From assembly GCA_026119855.1 (NCBI GenBank), contig JAOWBW010000428.1, positions 496,001-560,000 on the forward strand: a stretch of 64,000 bases of DNA, written 5' to 3'. Position 1 is the first letter of the stretch; every line of letters begins with the position of its first letter. The DNA is from Campanula takesimana (taxonomy: Eukaryota; Streptophyta; Magnoliopsida; Asterales; Campanulaceae). The notes under the pieces were generated by a model, which was not told the DNA's origin, did no database searches, and saw nothing but the letters and a program-made list of their open reading frames with translations. A program made the position numbers and the translations under genes. Positions 12,001 to 22,467 of the stretch are shown one piece after another.

Positions 12001-14098
12001 AAGATGATATCACGAAATCCAAGGTGGAGTTACGAAAAACAAGTTGGGAGAAGAAAAAGAAAATTAGAAATTGGTGGTTATAACTCCTGGGATTTATTTA
12101 CTAGGCTAGAGTGGTGGTGGTGTGGTGGAGCTGTATACTGGAGGGGGTGGAGGAAGGAGGTGGGTGGCTGTAAATTGGGGAGGAAGAAGAAGGGGTGTGT
12201 TTGTAAATTATAATGTTAATTTTAAGACCCTTTAGAATGAGAAATAATCTTTAGGGTCGGTCTTAAGTATAATTTTTTACGATTTTATCCCATTTTATTT
12301 CTACATCAGCAAATTTTGCCATGTCAGTGCCAACTAAGTTGCCCAGTCAGCCTTTTCGTTAGAATTTGAACGGAAAGATAACGAAGTCTTAATCTCCACA
12401 CCTTTTTCCTAAGTACGGGGGCTAATATGGCTATTAACTTGTACAAGGGCATATCTGCATCCTTAGGCTAAGTACAGGGGCATATTTCTATATTTTCCCT
12501 ATCTTGCTTCCATGTGGGCTTCATATATGATCATTTTTAGGACACTTGTATTTTCTCTCTTTGTAATTTGTCCATGACTAACATTATCTGAAAAGAATCT
12601 GTTGACATATCTGAAGTTATTCAGTGATCAGACTGGATAAGCATTAGTATATGTCTAAGGAAACATTTGAAAGATCTTTTTTTAGAGGAAACTACTGCAT
12701 AGAACCATAAGAGATGCTGGTACACATCTTAGTTAGAAGCTAATATGCATTCTTGAGGTGGTAAAGGTCTTCAGAGGTTAGGATGATCCCGATGATGGTT
12801 GTGGAGAAGTACTAGAGTCGGATGCATGGAATCTTTAAAGAATAATTTTTCTAATATGGTTTTCATTGATTTGGATAAGGCGTTTAGCAAAGAAAGGTCT
12901 TTATCTATATATATTTATTCTTTTATAATCACTATTTTTAAATTTTCTTTCTTCTTCTCTTCTTTTCAATTACTAAAAAAAGGTTTCCCACCTATTTTTT
13001 TTTCATCTTTTCTCTCACGATGACATATGAGGATTCATATTCGCCGACCCCAAATTATTTTGGGACTAAGGCTTTGTTGTTGTTGTTGTTGTTGTTGGCT
13101 TCTGAAGACATGTTGTCTCTTGCACATGATATCTGAGGTAGTTGCCAACCATAATATGATTTCCTAGAGGACATGGAGAATGTGTTTTGTTTATTTACTT
13201 TACATGAATTCATACGTTATTTTGTCAACACTGCAGCTTAATGTTGAATCACTCCAATCATTGGTTTTTTTTAGCTTATGATGCCTTTGTGAGTATTTGG
13301 TGATTGGTGAAAGATAATCCTTGGAAGGTGGTTTGGAAGTCCAACTAGTGCAAAATTTTGGGCTTCTTTGGATGTTTTCTGTCATTAGTTTTCTGACTTT
13401 TGATAATATAAGGGGGAAACCTCTTGCATTTAAATGCAAAGGAAAGGTTGTCTACATTTAGCCCATGTGGGCCCGTCCTTTCCATGGACCCCATGCATAG
13501 TGAGAGCTCTTATAGCACCAGGTTTGTCTTTTGATTATCTGAGGGGAAGATGATTGCTAATCGTTTGCATTATCAGTAGTTTAGTTGCCTAAGACTTATG
13601 CATTTCTCATAAAATGAGTGAAGAGGGAAAATGATTTCATTGAAAAATCAAATTAAACTATCTTTATGATGCGGTCTAACTCTGATGTTCTTTTTTTGTG
13701 GTGTGATCTAATACTGATGTTCCATTTTTAAGATCATTGCTAATTTAGGATCATATTCATGATAGCAGACATTCCAGTTGTGTGCTTGTCTTTTGTTTAG
13801 AAGGCGATGTCTATGGATGTTTGGAGAACATAGTTGGATACATCTTCATGATACCGTGTCAAACTATGATATTCCTCCATCTTTATGGCGGGGTGCTTCC
13901 TTTGCATATGATCAGATTTCACATCTCTTTTAAAGTTTATTGCTATTCCTCTGCTCTTAAAAAGAACTTCCGAGTTTTTTTTTTTAATATGCTGTGGCAT
14001 TTTCGTTTTGACAGTTTGAAGAAATAAAAAATTCCCACGTGGTGGAATCTTCAAAGGAGACGCTTGATGTGGAAGCCCAAAGAGATGTGTCTGAATGA
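7046..14098 (+). CDS. MYCBP: c-Myc-binding protein (MYCBP/AMY-1) homologue, five exons
   Basis: Exons inferred from frame and GT..AG junctions: 7046-7048 (the ATG alone, followed by GT), 9808-9880, 10238-10286, 10869-10992 and 14015-14098. The spliced frame is 110 aa, close to animal MYCBP (about 103 aa). Family hallmarks are the N-terminal block FRKYLESSGALDALTKVLVA, then ALYEQNDKPSSAMEFI, then a charged helical segment that should form a coiled coil (LQAEKSDLQIKYNELLALHQ). In animals MYCBP binds c-Myc and AKAP/flagellar scaffold proteins; plants lack c-Myc, so the plant partner is unknown. Exons 2-5 are secure; exon 1 is inferred because exon 2 needs an upstream ATG in phase 0. Introns, especially 1 and 4, are packed with transposons. 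Exons 3 and 5 recur downstream as duplicated relics. Confidence 0.85.
7626..7847. mobile_element. hAT MITE, 222 bp
   Basis: The ends are CAGGGGCGGACCTAGGA and, in reverse complement, CAGTGGCGGACCTAGGA, with a perfect 8-bp target duplication ATTTGATG (7618-7625, 7848-7855). It lies in intron 1 of the MYCBP-like gene. Confidence 0.92.
8126..8375. mobile_element. Stowaway (Tc1/mariner) MITE, 250 bp
   Basis: The terminal inverted repeats are CACCCTCCATCCCAAAATGA and an inverse ending GGGACGGAGGGAA, flanked by TA dinucleotides (8124-8125, 8376-8377). Long inner inverted repeats include the region around GAGCAATAA. It is the same family as the MITE at 9945-10195, and lies in intron 1. Confidence 0.88.
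9041..9081. repeat. (GT)n(GA)n microsatellite
   Basis: Compound dinucleotide repeat in intron 1. Confidence 0.95.
9290..9448. mobile_element. Tourist-like (PIF/Harbinger) MITE
   Basis: The inverted ends are GACCCTGTTTGGATT and, in reverse complement, GGCCCTATTTGAATT. TAA on both sides (9287-9289, 9449-9451) fits the 3-bp duplication of PIF/Harbinger elements. It lies in intron 1. Confidence 0.65.
9510..9666. mobile_element. Short TIR element, 157 bp
   Basis: The ends are GGGGCACAAAA in inverted orientation, and the match continues through CACAAAATCTTGCTCACA (about 33 bp with one small gap). No convincing target duplication was seen, so the superfamily is unassigned. Confidence 0.75.
9945..10195. 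mobile_element. Stowaway MITE, 251 bp
   Basis: The left end CTCCCGTCGTCCCAAAATGA is matched by an inverted right end ATTTTGGGACGGAAGGAG, with TA on both sides. It lies in intron 2 of the MYCBP-like gene and ends where homology to the downstream duplicated copies begins. Confidence 0.9.
10457..10600 (+). mobile_element. tRNA-derived SINE, 144 bp
   Basis: A box-B-like GGGGTTCAATCCCC sequence and an upstream box-A-like segment give RNA polymerase III promoter character. The element ends in a T run and is flanked by a 17-bp target duplication, TGCATAGGTCATCAACA (10440-10456) and TGCATAGGTGATCAACA (10601-10617). The equivalent sites in units 2 and 3 are empty, so it inserted after the duplication. 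It lies in intron 3. Confidence 0.85.
11163..12499. mobile_element. Mutator-like element (MULE), non-autonomous, 1337 bp
   Basis: Inverted repeats of about 200 bp start GGGAAAATATAGAAATATGC at both ends. A perfect 10-bp direct repeat TATCTTGCTT flanks it (11153-11162, 12500-12509). The interior (about 11400-12240) is more GC-rich than the surroundings, with a Pro/Ser/Thr-rich open stretch at 11477-11665, but no transposase. It could be a Pack-MULE carrying host gene pieces; the captured source is not recognised. It lies in intron 4 of the MYCBP-like gene. Confidence 0.9.
12850..13100 (+). mobile_element. Internally deleted RTE-type LINE fragment
   Basis: The left part encodes VFIDLDKAFSK, resembling the reverse transcriptase motif of plant RTE LINEs (VFIDLEKAYD). 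The right part ends GCCGACCCCAAATTATTTTG, then GGCTTTGTTGTTGTTG repeats, the characteristic RTE 3' end. The sequence between is short and T-rich, so most of the element is missing. Unit 2 lacks it. Confidence 0.6.
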
Positions 14099-14224
14099 GT
14101 TTACACATTACATGTACTTGAACGATGTCAATATGTGTTTCTGTTTCTCAGAAATTTTGAGGTTTTTCCATTTCTTTTATCCTAGAAACTGTCTCAGAGT
14201 GTCTTGTCTATTCCAGTCCTATTT

Positions 14225-14227
<3 letters not shown>

Positions 14228-14258
<31 letters not shown>
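14228..14258. repeat. Poly(T) run
   Basis: About 31 consecutive T, downstream of the MYCBP-like stop codon. It may be a retroposition tail or simple slippage. Confidence 0.9.
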
Positions 14259-14480
14259 CCGGAGTGTATTGTAATGATTCTATGGTGTCCAAAGAAAATA
14301 AAATTGGCTGCCACTCTATTTCAGTGCCTAATTTCAGATGATCTACTGATGTAACATCAATACTCCACATTTGGACATTTCTAAAGCACAAGTAAAGTCG
14401 TTAAGTCAACGGTTACACTTAATGCGGCACGGAGGAGTACCAGAACTGAGAAATTAGCTTGTAATGAATCTTTTACGATT

Positions 14481-14496
14481 GGGTGCACGTGCACCC
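14481..14496. promoter_or_regulatory. 16-bp palindrome centred on a G-box core
   Basis: GGGTGCACGTGCACCC contains CACGTG, the core bound by plant bHLH and bZIP factors. It is perfectly conserved at 44320-44335 in unit 2. It lies between the MYCBP-like gene and the 3' side of the F-box genes; regulatory activity is only inferred. Confidence 0.45.
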
Positions 14497-16142
14497 GATA
14501 CAATTAATGTACATCTGGCCTTGTTCATAAGCCATGGTCCGTCTTGAGTATTGTCCAAGAAAGAGTTGCGCCCTACTCTTTGTAAGCAGTCTCCTCGAAG
14601 TAACTAGGCTCTCTATGAAAGCTTAAATCACCCGGTGCTGGTGGCTCATTACTTGTTAGTTTATTGGTTAAGTAACTCACCTGAAATTTATTCCATGTTG
14701 TGAACCAAGAACTTATGGATCTCTGGTCAACGTGAAGACCCTATACAATCATGATTCCATATTTTGTTTTGACTTACCAAAGACTGCAAATCGGTATAAA
14801 TCTCTTACAGGTGACATCCGACTGCGTAGCAATTGAAATGTCAACTGTTCGATCCAACTTTAAGGATATGATGGTGTTCTAACCTCCCAACTCCCACCAA
14901 TAAGAGAGGCCTTTCAATCTACTTGGGCTTTGTAACACCCCAAACTTTTCAATAATAAAATAGTCTTTAATCAAATACAAAATCTTCAAAATAAAGCCTG
15001 TTATCCCAACGGCTAGTACAATCTAACCATAATTCAAAATAATGCGGAAGCATAACTGTCTATCAACCTTAACGGCTAGTACAACCCACTAACTTATTCA
15101 ACTAAAACATTAAAGTAGTAACTTCAATTTTCTTAAATGCGCCGCCATCCTTGCGACGATCCTTTCCTCTACTCTTTACCTGGGAAAAATAATATAAGAG
15201 AGGGGTGAGCGAGCAATGCTCAGTAAGTTCATACGGGATCTCTTCGGGTACTAAGAAGAGATGACCGAAAGAACGGAACTAAACAAATAATTTCAATGAA
15301 AGGCTAATCATCAATAACTTAACTGTAATAATCTCAAGATACAGTTACAATACTTAAAGGAGTTGTGGCACTATCACAAGTTCGTCAATTCTATAGTAAC
15401 AGTACACCTTTTCAGGGTGTTAAGTGAATAAGAGACCTTACACCTTTTCAGGGTGCTCCCTTATTAAATTGGATCATGATCATTAAACTACTTCATCAAG
15501 TAGCATATAAGTGTCTAAGTTCTTTTCAATCAAACTTGACAGTTTTCATTTAGTCCTTTTCAATCAGACTAATTCATGCTAAGTCCTTTTCAATCAGACC
15601 AAGCTAACTGAACTTGTTTCATTTAGATACATCAACGTTCATTCACAGTGTTCATAAGTACAAGAAAACATAACACAAACCAATTCACTTTAGATACCCA
15701 TTGAGCAAAACATATCAAGGGTAAGATCATTCAAAAGACGTTCATGTCACAAGAGTTCAATTACTACCGGCTACTTGGTAGCTACACTTTAGAAAGAATA
15801 AGAGAAATCCTACCTCAAAGGATGAATCTCAAAATACTTGGGAACGTAATCCCTTATCTTGGCTTGCATTCTTTTCTTTGCAAAACCACGCGCACAAATC
15901 TACAATCATGCAAAAATAATATTCTTAGACAAAAGTAAACACTATTTACTTTCCGTCCCAACATACTTTACTTTCTTTCTTTAACCTTTGAGTTAATTCA
16001 TTTTTAACTCCTTCTAGGGTTAACTATTCGTTCTAGGGTTTCACATACTACCCATTAAATTTACCAAAGTACCCCTAGGGTTTCACATCTTCAATACTAT
16101 TTTCTAATACTCAATACACACACTAGATCCACCTTCCGCAGC

Positions 16143-16345
16143 ACACACTAAAACACACACGCACACGCAACACACGCACTGCCTTCACACACACGGCACA
16201 CACCACACACACTGTACACACACTGCACAACACCAACACTGCGCACACACACAACACCAACACACACACAGCGCACATACACAACACACTGCGCACACAC
16301 ACAACACACACACACACTGCACGCATACAACACACACACACACCC
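16143..16345. repeat. CA-rich microsatellite within the Gypsy LTR
   Basis: A 200-bp CACACA-dominated tract on the + strand. Equivalent tracts exist in every copy of this LTR (22077-22250, 23083-23275, 39219-39420), so it is a constitutive part of the LTR and not a random expansion. Confidence 0.9.
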
Positions 16346-16763
16346 ATCATCTTTCTTTAAAACCCTAGTGGATCATATTGTGTTTAGGGTTTCTAAATCA
16401 TAATCCTCAATGATTCAAAAGAAAAAGATTAGGGCGAATGGGAGTACCTTCGATGAACAAACTCGAACTCCTCTTCTACCTTCTCTCTCCTCTTCCCGAG
16501 CTTCCTCTCTCTCTCGGTTTCTCTCTCTTGTCCGCCTCTCTCTCTTCTTTCTCTGTGATTTTCTTTTCTTGTTTCACAAATAAAGAGGCTAGGAAATCTA
16601 GAGAGCTTTATATAGAATAGGGTTTTCAACTCCTAACCCAAAAAAGTTTCTTTCTCCAGTTAAAATAAAGACTTGGGCTTTTCTACCTTGACCCAATAAC
16701 TAAAGTCCAATACTTTCATTAATGACTCGGCCCAACTAATAAATAAAAGAGTCCAAAATAATA

Positions 16764-16945
16764 CTCCATCCGTCCCAAAATGATCTTCCTATTTGCCATT
16801 TTTCATTGTCCCAAAAATATCTTCACATTTCTACAATTTAGGCTCAAAAGTGCACAAACAAAACATGACTAGTTAAGCAAGTGTTCATATCCTTAAAAAG
16901 TTTGAATAGTCAAATGTGAACATTATTTTGGGACGGAGGAGGGAG
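16764..16945. mobile_element. Stowaway-like MITE nested in the solo LTR
   Basis: The left end CTCCATCCGTCCCAAAATGA is matched by an inverted right end ATTATTTTGGGACGGAGGA, with TA at both sides. Confidence 0.8.
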
Positions 16946-17342
16946 TAATAAAAAGGGGAAGGGACCGGTTATTACAGGGTTAATCTGCTCTTTGATGCAT
17001 CTGTAGCTATGATTTTCAACTGCACCTGACCTAATTCTGATTGCTCATCACCAACATGAAGAAAGAAAATTATATTGAGAGGGTAAACATGATCAGAGAA
17101 GAAAGTGATCTCATCATGATGCTTGTATATACTGGAATGTGTTCCAGATGTTCATTCATTCCTTCCGGCTCACATGCATACTCTAAAAACAATACTCCGT
17201 AATATATTTTCTTCATACATGTATATATGATATGTGTGTGCGAATTGGGTTATCTAAATACTTATTCTAATGTAAGATTGAAACTTGTACAATGAAATTC
17301 TCGTTGAAAGTAACTGAACCTCTAACCTTACATATGAAAAGC

Positions 17343-18458
17343 TTAGTGTTCCTCGAGTAAAACTAGGGTCTCCGTGAAAGCCACCATGTGAAATCTAAAC
17401 CCACGAAGCCCAGTATTTTTGTGTCGTCCGTCCTCAGGATCACACAAAAAATATTCCATTTTGTTATTTTGATAAATAATATCCCCATCAGTAGTCAAAC
17501 CAGGCAACCTATAAATCCCTTCCCTTGCCACAAACTTGAATTGTTTAACCCAAGACTCCGCAACACCGTACTCCTTCATCACCCACATGTAACAACAATG
17601 AATCATTCCCGAGTTGTCCGGAGTCCCATTAATAAGCATACAAAGTAATCCATGGAATCCTGTAACAACCTCAGAGTGTATTCCAATTCCATTGTAACAA
17701 CTAGCAGGCAGCATCATTTCTTGAAAAACCTCGTTACTCAAGTCAAATGACAAGATCACATGGCGATCAGGACCCTTAGCCCGGTTCGCAATCCAATGAA
17801 TAGATCCATTCACAAAAGCCATGGATGACCTCTGAGCTCTGCACGAGACATTAGCTTCAACTCTCCTCCATGAGTTTCTGCCCAGAGTATAGACCTCAAC
17901 CTCAGATTGTTTATAACCAAAACACTTCTCCTTAGTGTCCCAAAAGTATGAAAGACGGACAATCTTATGGTCACCACTCACATGGTCAAATCCTAAACCG
18001 AGAACAACCAATGTCCGCATCTCAAAAAACTCCGGTCTGACGTGTGGAGATCTAGGAAGGGTCTTGAATTTTCTGAGGGACGGATTCCATAGATACACAA
18101 CACGACCAAAGTGGTTACTATCATCATCTGTCAAGCAAACCATTCCATTACACGATCCAGCTAGAGTCATATGTAAGGACTCGTACTCAAAGGGAAATGG
18201 TAAGCTGAAATTTTCAGCCAACGTACGGGTACAGCACATAACAGTGCACATTTGTGGGTCACACCGACTCAATGGTATGTACAAGAGGCATCCATTGCTG
18301 TGCAGCTTGATTCGATTAAGGTGGGAGGCGATGAAACCACGATCAGTAATGAGGGAGTACCATGATTTGCAGACAGATCTGGAAATAATCAAAGTTTTTA
18401 CGGGTAGTCTTTCAAGGATCCCTCTTAATATTTCTTGAGGTAGAGCTCTAGATTACAT
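17343..18458 (-). pseudogene. F-box gene A, broken at codon 2
   Basis: This copy aligns over its full length with the intact F-box gene C at 45082-46197. The expected ATG is at 18458-18456, but codon 2 is TAA where gene C has TCA. The rest of the frame stays open to 17343. The next ATG (18392) would give 349 aa lacking the first 22 residues, which include most of the N-terminal F-box helix (LPQEILRxILERLPVKTLI) needed to bind SKP1. The C-terminal F-box-associated domain is intact (YLWNPSLRKFKTLP and KMEYFLCDPEDGRHK). If made, the protein could bind a substrate but probably not SKP1. I call it a recent pseudogene or dominant-negative candidate. Confidence 0.85.
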
Positions 18459-19442
18459 CTTATGGAAGAATCTCTCTCTAGGGATAGATTGTTAGCCTTT
18501 AGAGGAGGCTTTTCGCTTGTGAAGACATAACTTAAATATTGAGCTTTAATCCCTGCTTAGAGCAAAAAATTGAATCAGGTCATGTAAACTTTTTTCATAT
18601 GAAACAAAAACGATTCCCATCATATGTCTCTCTCACACTTATAACAATGTTAAGAGATTTTTTTACCTGTTTGGCCGGCAATACATTTACCCTGACAGTT
18701 ACATAAGCGGGACTCATCGCTAGTTGACTATACCATTTTATATTCTTTGGTAGGCGGACGGCAGAATGTAAGGTTAGAACCAATGTAACAGAATCATGTA
18801 AAAGATGTTCATATGAAACAAAATAAGGCCGTCTTATAAGAAAGTTGTTGATTCCTTACCTGTTCTGCAGGCAATACAGTGAGCTCCTAGTTGTTACTCG
18901 TATTCAACAGTTGTCCCAATGTTGACAATCAACTGCAAAATCAGCAGAAATTCTTTGTCCATTAGTGACAGTTTGAGAAAATAAAATCCCACACCGCATG
19001 CCTGTCTCAAACCAGGAAAAAGGAGAGGGTTGTGGTAGCCGTGTCAGACAAGCTAAAACTTTGTCACAATCTCATGACATGAACCAAACTAATCGATCAC
19101 AGAGTCTTGCTATGCTTTGCAAGAAGACTTGAAAGTTACACAAGTTATTGCTGGTGGATTTCATGAATGTCATCAAGATTTCAGACCGTAGGCCTTTGGC
19201 CGACATCTCAATGGAGAAAACAATCATATCACTATATTAGCATCGCTCTCTCGTCCTCTCAAATGACTACTTAAAAATATTTCAAAACGTAATCTTCAAC
19301 CTAAATATAATGCATTAACAACTACTCCATATCATTTCCAAAAAAGCAGGCATACAACTGCAAAGTTGAAGGTGAGTTCGAACTATGATCAGATACAGGC
19401 GAGGTCCTAGACAACAAATGATTGGAATTCATATACTCGGGC
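18459..19442. other. Spacer between F-box genes A and B
   Basis: No coding sequence is conserved; it is homologous to 46198-47259. On the minus strand, sequences such as CTGCAGAACAG followed by GTAAGG (near 18865) look like splice donors and could belong to a 5' UTR intron of gene A, as inference only. Confidence 0.5.
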
Positions 19443-20552
19443 TCAGTGTTCCCCAAGTAAAACTAGGCTCTCCATGAAAGCAACCACACGACTATTAATC
19501 CCGTGAACCCCAATGTTCTTGTGTCTTCCATCCACAGGATCACACAAAAAGTATTCCATTTTGTAATTTTGATATATAATTTTGCCATCAGTGGTCATGG
19601 TCAAACCAGGCAACCAGTAAATCCCTTCGTCAACCACAAATTTGAATTGTTTAACCCAAGACTCGGCATCACCATATTCCTTCATCACCCACATATAACA
19701 ACAGTGAACCATTCCACGATCGTCAGGGCTTCCGTGAATAAGCAAAGAAAGTGATCCATGGAACTCTTTAAGAACCTCAGAGTGTATTCCAATCCCGTCG
19801 TAACAACTAGTAGGCAGCATCAGTTCTTCAAACACCTCACTACTAAACTCAAATGACAAGATCAACTTGTAATACGGACCCTTAGGCCGGTGCGCAATCC
19901 AATGAATAGCTCCATTCACAAATGCATTGGACGAGTTGCGAGGTTTGCACGAGACAGTTGCTCCAATCCTCCTCCATGAATTTGTTTTGAGTGTGTAGAC
20001 CTCAATCTCATCTGGGACACACTTATCCTTATTGTCCCAGAAGTATGAAAGTTGGACAATCTTCTGGTCACCATTTACATGGTCAAATCCTAGGCCAAGA
20101 ACAACCCATGTCCGCATGTCAAAAAACTGCGGTAAGACCATCGGAGATCTGGGAAGCGCCTTGAATTTTCTTATAGATGGATTCCATAGATACAGACTAC
20201 GACCAAAGTAGCCTCTGCCACCATCTGTAACGCAAAGCAATCCATTACATGATCCAGCTACAGCCGCATTGAAGGACTCACAATCAATGGGAAATGCCAC
20301 GTTGAAATGTTTAGCCAATGTGTGGTTACATATAACACTGCACAACGGTTGGTCATTCTGGTCAAATGACATGTGCATTAGGTATCCCTCGCTGCGTAAC
20401 TTGACTTTATTGAGGTGGGAGGTAATGAAACCGGGATCAGTAATCAGAGAGTACCATGACTTGGAGACGGAACTGCAAATTATTAAACTTTTTGTTGGTA
20501 GTCTTTCAAGTATATATCTCAAGATTTCTCTTGGTAGATCGTTGGATGACAT
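19443..20552 (-). CDS. F-box protein B with F-box-associated domain, intact
   Basis: This is a 369-aa single-exon frame. The N-terminal F-box (about residues 4-45: LPREILRYILERLPTKSLII, then SVSKSWYSLITDPGFI) is followed by an F-box-associated domain of the type 1/CPR1-CPR30-like class (LYLWNPSIRKFKALPRSP around residue 120, GLGFDHVNGDQKIVQLSYF, NSWRRIG, FVNGAIHWIA). Family members are substrate receptors of SCF ubiquitin ligases, with the F-box contacting SKP1 and the C-terminus the target. The target here is unknown. Its duplicate D (47260-48363) carries two stop codons. The CT/GT tract at 20566-20605 lies directly upstream of the start. Confidence 0.92.
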   Translation of the reverse strand: MSSNDLPREILRYILERLPTKSLIICSSVSKSWYSLITDPGFITSHLNKVKLRSEGYLMHMSFDQNDQPLCSVICNHTLAKHFNVAFPIDCESFNAAVAGSCNGLLCVTDGGRGYFGRSLYLWNPSIRKFKALPRSPMVLPQFFDMRTWVVLGLGFDHVNGDQKIVQLSYFWDNKDKCVPDEIEVYTLKTNSWRRIGATVSCKPRNSSNAFVNGAIHWIAHRPKGPYYKLILSFEFSSEVFEELMLPTSCYDGIGIHSEVLKEFHGSLSLLIHGSPDDRGMVHCCYMWVMKEYGDAESWVKQFKFVVDEGIYWLPGLTMTTDGKIIYQNYKMEYFLCDPVDGRHKNIGVHGINSRVVAFMESLVLLGEH

Positions 20553-20564
20553 CTTATGGGAGAA

Positions 20565-20565
<1 letters not shown>

Positions 20566-20605
<40 letters not shown>
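20566..20605. repeat. (CT)n(GT)n microsatellite upstream of F-box gene B
   Basis: It lies about 15 bp upstream of the ATG of gene B, in the presumed 5' UTR. The homologous place upstream of gene D (48378-48424) has a longer pure CT tract. Confidence 0.95.
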
Positions 20606-21049
20606 TAGAGAAAATGAACTGTTGGTTTAGAGAAGGTTTTACAGATTAGGTGTTTGTGGTGGCTCCCATTCATGTAAATATTAGTCATATGAAACAAAGA
20701 AGGGTACGTTGATAACAAAGTAAACAAGCCAGAATATATCAGAGTGGAATATTATAGAGTTCTTATCGGTTTATCACACGATACAGTTGACCTGAACAGT
20801 TTTCACGACTGACATGAGCATAGACGCATACGCATTGCTAGGAGAGTACCTGCTTAACCGACGATAATATTGAGCTCACAGTTGTCGCGATGGGGACGGA
20901 ACAAAGTTTCACAAAGAAGGTTGATCATTTCAAGGTTTTTTAAGTTCTAACAAAAATAAAAGCTTAAACTGTTGGAAAGGGACTCAATAATGGATCTATC
21001 TTGAATTTCAACTTTACATCTTCCTCTTCTATTTCACAAACCTAGTATA
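20606..21049. other. Upstream region of F-box gene B
   Basis: Non-coding and homologous to 48425-48863. On the minus strand, GTTAAGCAG followed by GTACTCTCC (near 20850) resembles a splice donor, possibly of a 5' UTR intron. No other feature was seen. Confidence 0.5.
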
Positions 21050-21351
21050 TTCTCCGTCCCAGCACTCCTTTTAGGCCGTCCCAAAACAATTGAGACTGCT
21101 CAAAATGGAAATGTTTTAATATATTTATATTCAACCAACCCCACCATTTAACCCCACTCATTCTCTCTCTTCATTTTACACCACTCAATTTATTCAACCA
21201 ACACTACTATTTACCCCACTCATTCTCTCTCTTCATTTTTCACCACTAAATTTATTCGACCAACACTACTATTTACCCCACACGTTCTCTCTCTTCATAT
21301 TCTACCACACACTACTTTTCTCTTAATTATTGTATGCTGGGACGGAGGGAG
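21050..21351. mobile_element. Stowaway-like MITE containing a minisatellite
   Basis: The ends TTCTCCGTCCCAGCA and, in reverse complement, CTCCCTCCGTCCCAGCA are inverted repeats flanked by TA. Inside, a unit of about 62 bp (containing ACACTACTATTTACCCCAC and TCTCTCTCTTCAT) is repeated three times. The orthologous element at 48864-49143 has only two units. Confidence 0.78.
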
Positions 21352-21427
21352 TATATACTCCCACCGTCCCATTTTATGCTATATTTATGTGTTTAACTCT
21401 TTCTTCTTTATATATTTTCTTTTCTAG

Positions 21428-21476
21428 TTCTGGGGGCCCTATATAAACAGAATGCCAAACCTTCCTCAGCTATGGA
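21428..21476 (+). pseudogene. MYCBP exon 3 relic (unit 2)
   Basis: This 49-bp copy of exon 3 keeps both splice sites (TTTTCTAG before, GTAAAC after) but has three amino-acid changes: Val to Gly, Glu to Lys and Asp to Ala. It is separated from the exon 5 relic (43804-43887) by the Gypsy complex, and no exon 2 or exon 4 copy exists in this unit. It cannot make the full protein. Confidence 0.9.
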
Positions 21477-22467
21477 GTAAACTCATTTTAATTTTACAAC
21501 ATCAATTACTCTCTTTCTGTGCTATATTTATTTCTCTAACTATCTATTATGGTTCATCCTTTAAAAAAAAAAAAAAAAAAAAGAATAGTAGAGTGTACTC
21601 CCTCCGTCTCACCTCACTTGAGACCTAAGAGGTAGGCACAATATGTAACAACCGTCCTCTTTTAATTATTTATTAAGGTATTGGGCTGTTATTAATTAAA
21701 TTATGGATTGGGTTTAAAATTGGCCCAAACTAATTAAAACCCAATAAGGTTAGTTAACCTTTTTATAATAGGAATGGAAACTCTATTACTATATATTAAT
21801 TTAAAACCCTCTCTTCTTTACTAATCACAAAAGAAAAGAAAAATTAAGAGAACGGAGAGTGAGGGCGGCGGCGAGAGAGCAGAGGCCGAGAGAGAAAGAG
21901 AAGGCGGAGGAGAAGAGAGGCGGTCCCGATCGTTCAATAAGGTACTCCCAATCGCTTAATCTCTTCTCTCTAAGCTTAATCATCTAGAATTCTTGCGTAA
22001 GAACCCTAATAGTAAAAGAATTGATCAAACTAGATTTTGATTATGTTGGGTTTAAGAATGATGATGATGTACAGGAAGTGTGTGTGCGTCTGTGTGCTGT
22101 GTGTGTGTGTGTGTGCGTGTGTGTGTTGTGGGCAGTATGTGCCGCTTGTGAGTGTGTGGACAGTGTGTGTTAGTGTGGTTGTGTTTGTTTGAGAAACTGT
22201 TTTAGTGTGTGTTGTGTGTATGCGTGTATTTGTGTGTGTGTATTGTGATAGTGAAATTTGCGTGTGTTGTGATCAATAACATAGAGGGCTGTGAATAAGT
22301 GTTCTCTGGGTAAAATTGCATAGCTTGAATTTGGAATTGGGAATTGAAAATAGCAAAACCCTAGATGTGATTTGATGAAACCCTAGGGATATTTTGGGTA
22401 AAATCTTAAGGGTATTTTGGTAACCTAAAAGGGTATTTTGGGTATAATATAAATGGGTAATATACGA

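Larger units (their letters stand above)
14099..14930. other. 3' UTR and intergenic spacer, duplicated
   Basis: This follows the MYCBP-like stop codon and is homologous to 43888-44734 in unit 2. No ORF is conserved between the two copies. It contains the palindrome GGGTGCACGTGCACCC at 14481-14496. Confidence 0.65.
14931..16976 (-). mobile_element. Solo LTR of the Gypsy family
   Basis: It begins TGTAACACCCC and ends CCGGTTATTACA, and matches the reverse complement of the Gypsy LTR at 38783-40783, including the CA/GT-rich tract and the GCGAGCAATGCTCAGTAAG segment. The flanks GGCTT and GGGTT look like a 5-bp target duplication with one change. The orthologous place in unit 2 (about 44735) is unoccupied (TTGGCTTAGTCTG), so it arrived after duplication. 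A MITE is nested at 16764-16945. Confidence 0.9.
10198..21386. repeat. Segmental duplication, unit 1
   Basis: This block runs from just upstream of MYCBP exon 3 through exon 5 and F-box genes A and B. It is homologous to unit 2 (21387-49187, ignoring the 19-kb Gypsy complex and other insertions). Differences in transposon content between units give clean empty sites: the SINE at 10457, the Gypsy solo LTR at 14931 and the MULE at 11163 are absent from unit 2, while the MITE at 21598 is absent from unit 1. Confidence 0.88.

Noticed and set aside
11477..12213. Open frames inside the MULE as host exons of the MYCBP-like gene
   Set aside because: They lie between 200-bp TIRs with a target duplication in intron 4, and MYCBP exons 4 and 5 join in frame without them.
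16123..16350. Cys/Val-rich frames in CA/GT tracts (also at 23089-23325 and 39161-39405)
   Set aside because: These are translations of dinucleotide repeats inside Gypsy LTRs.
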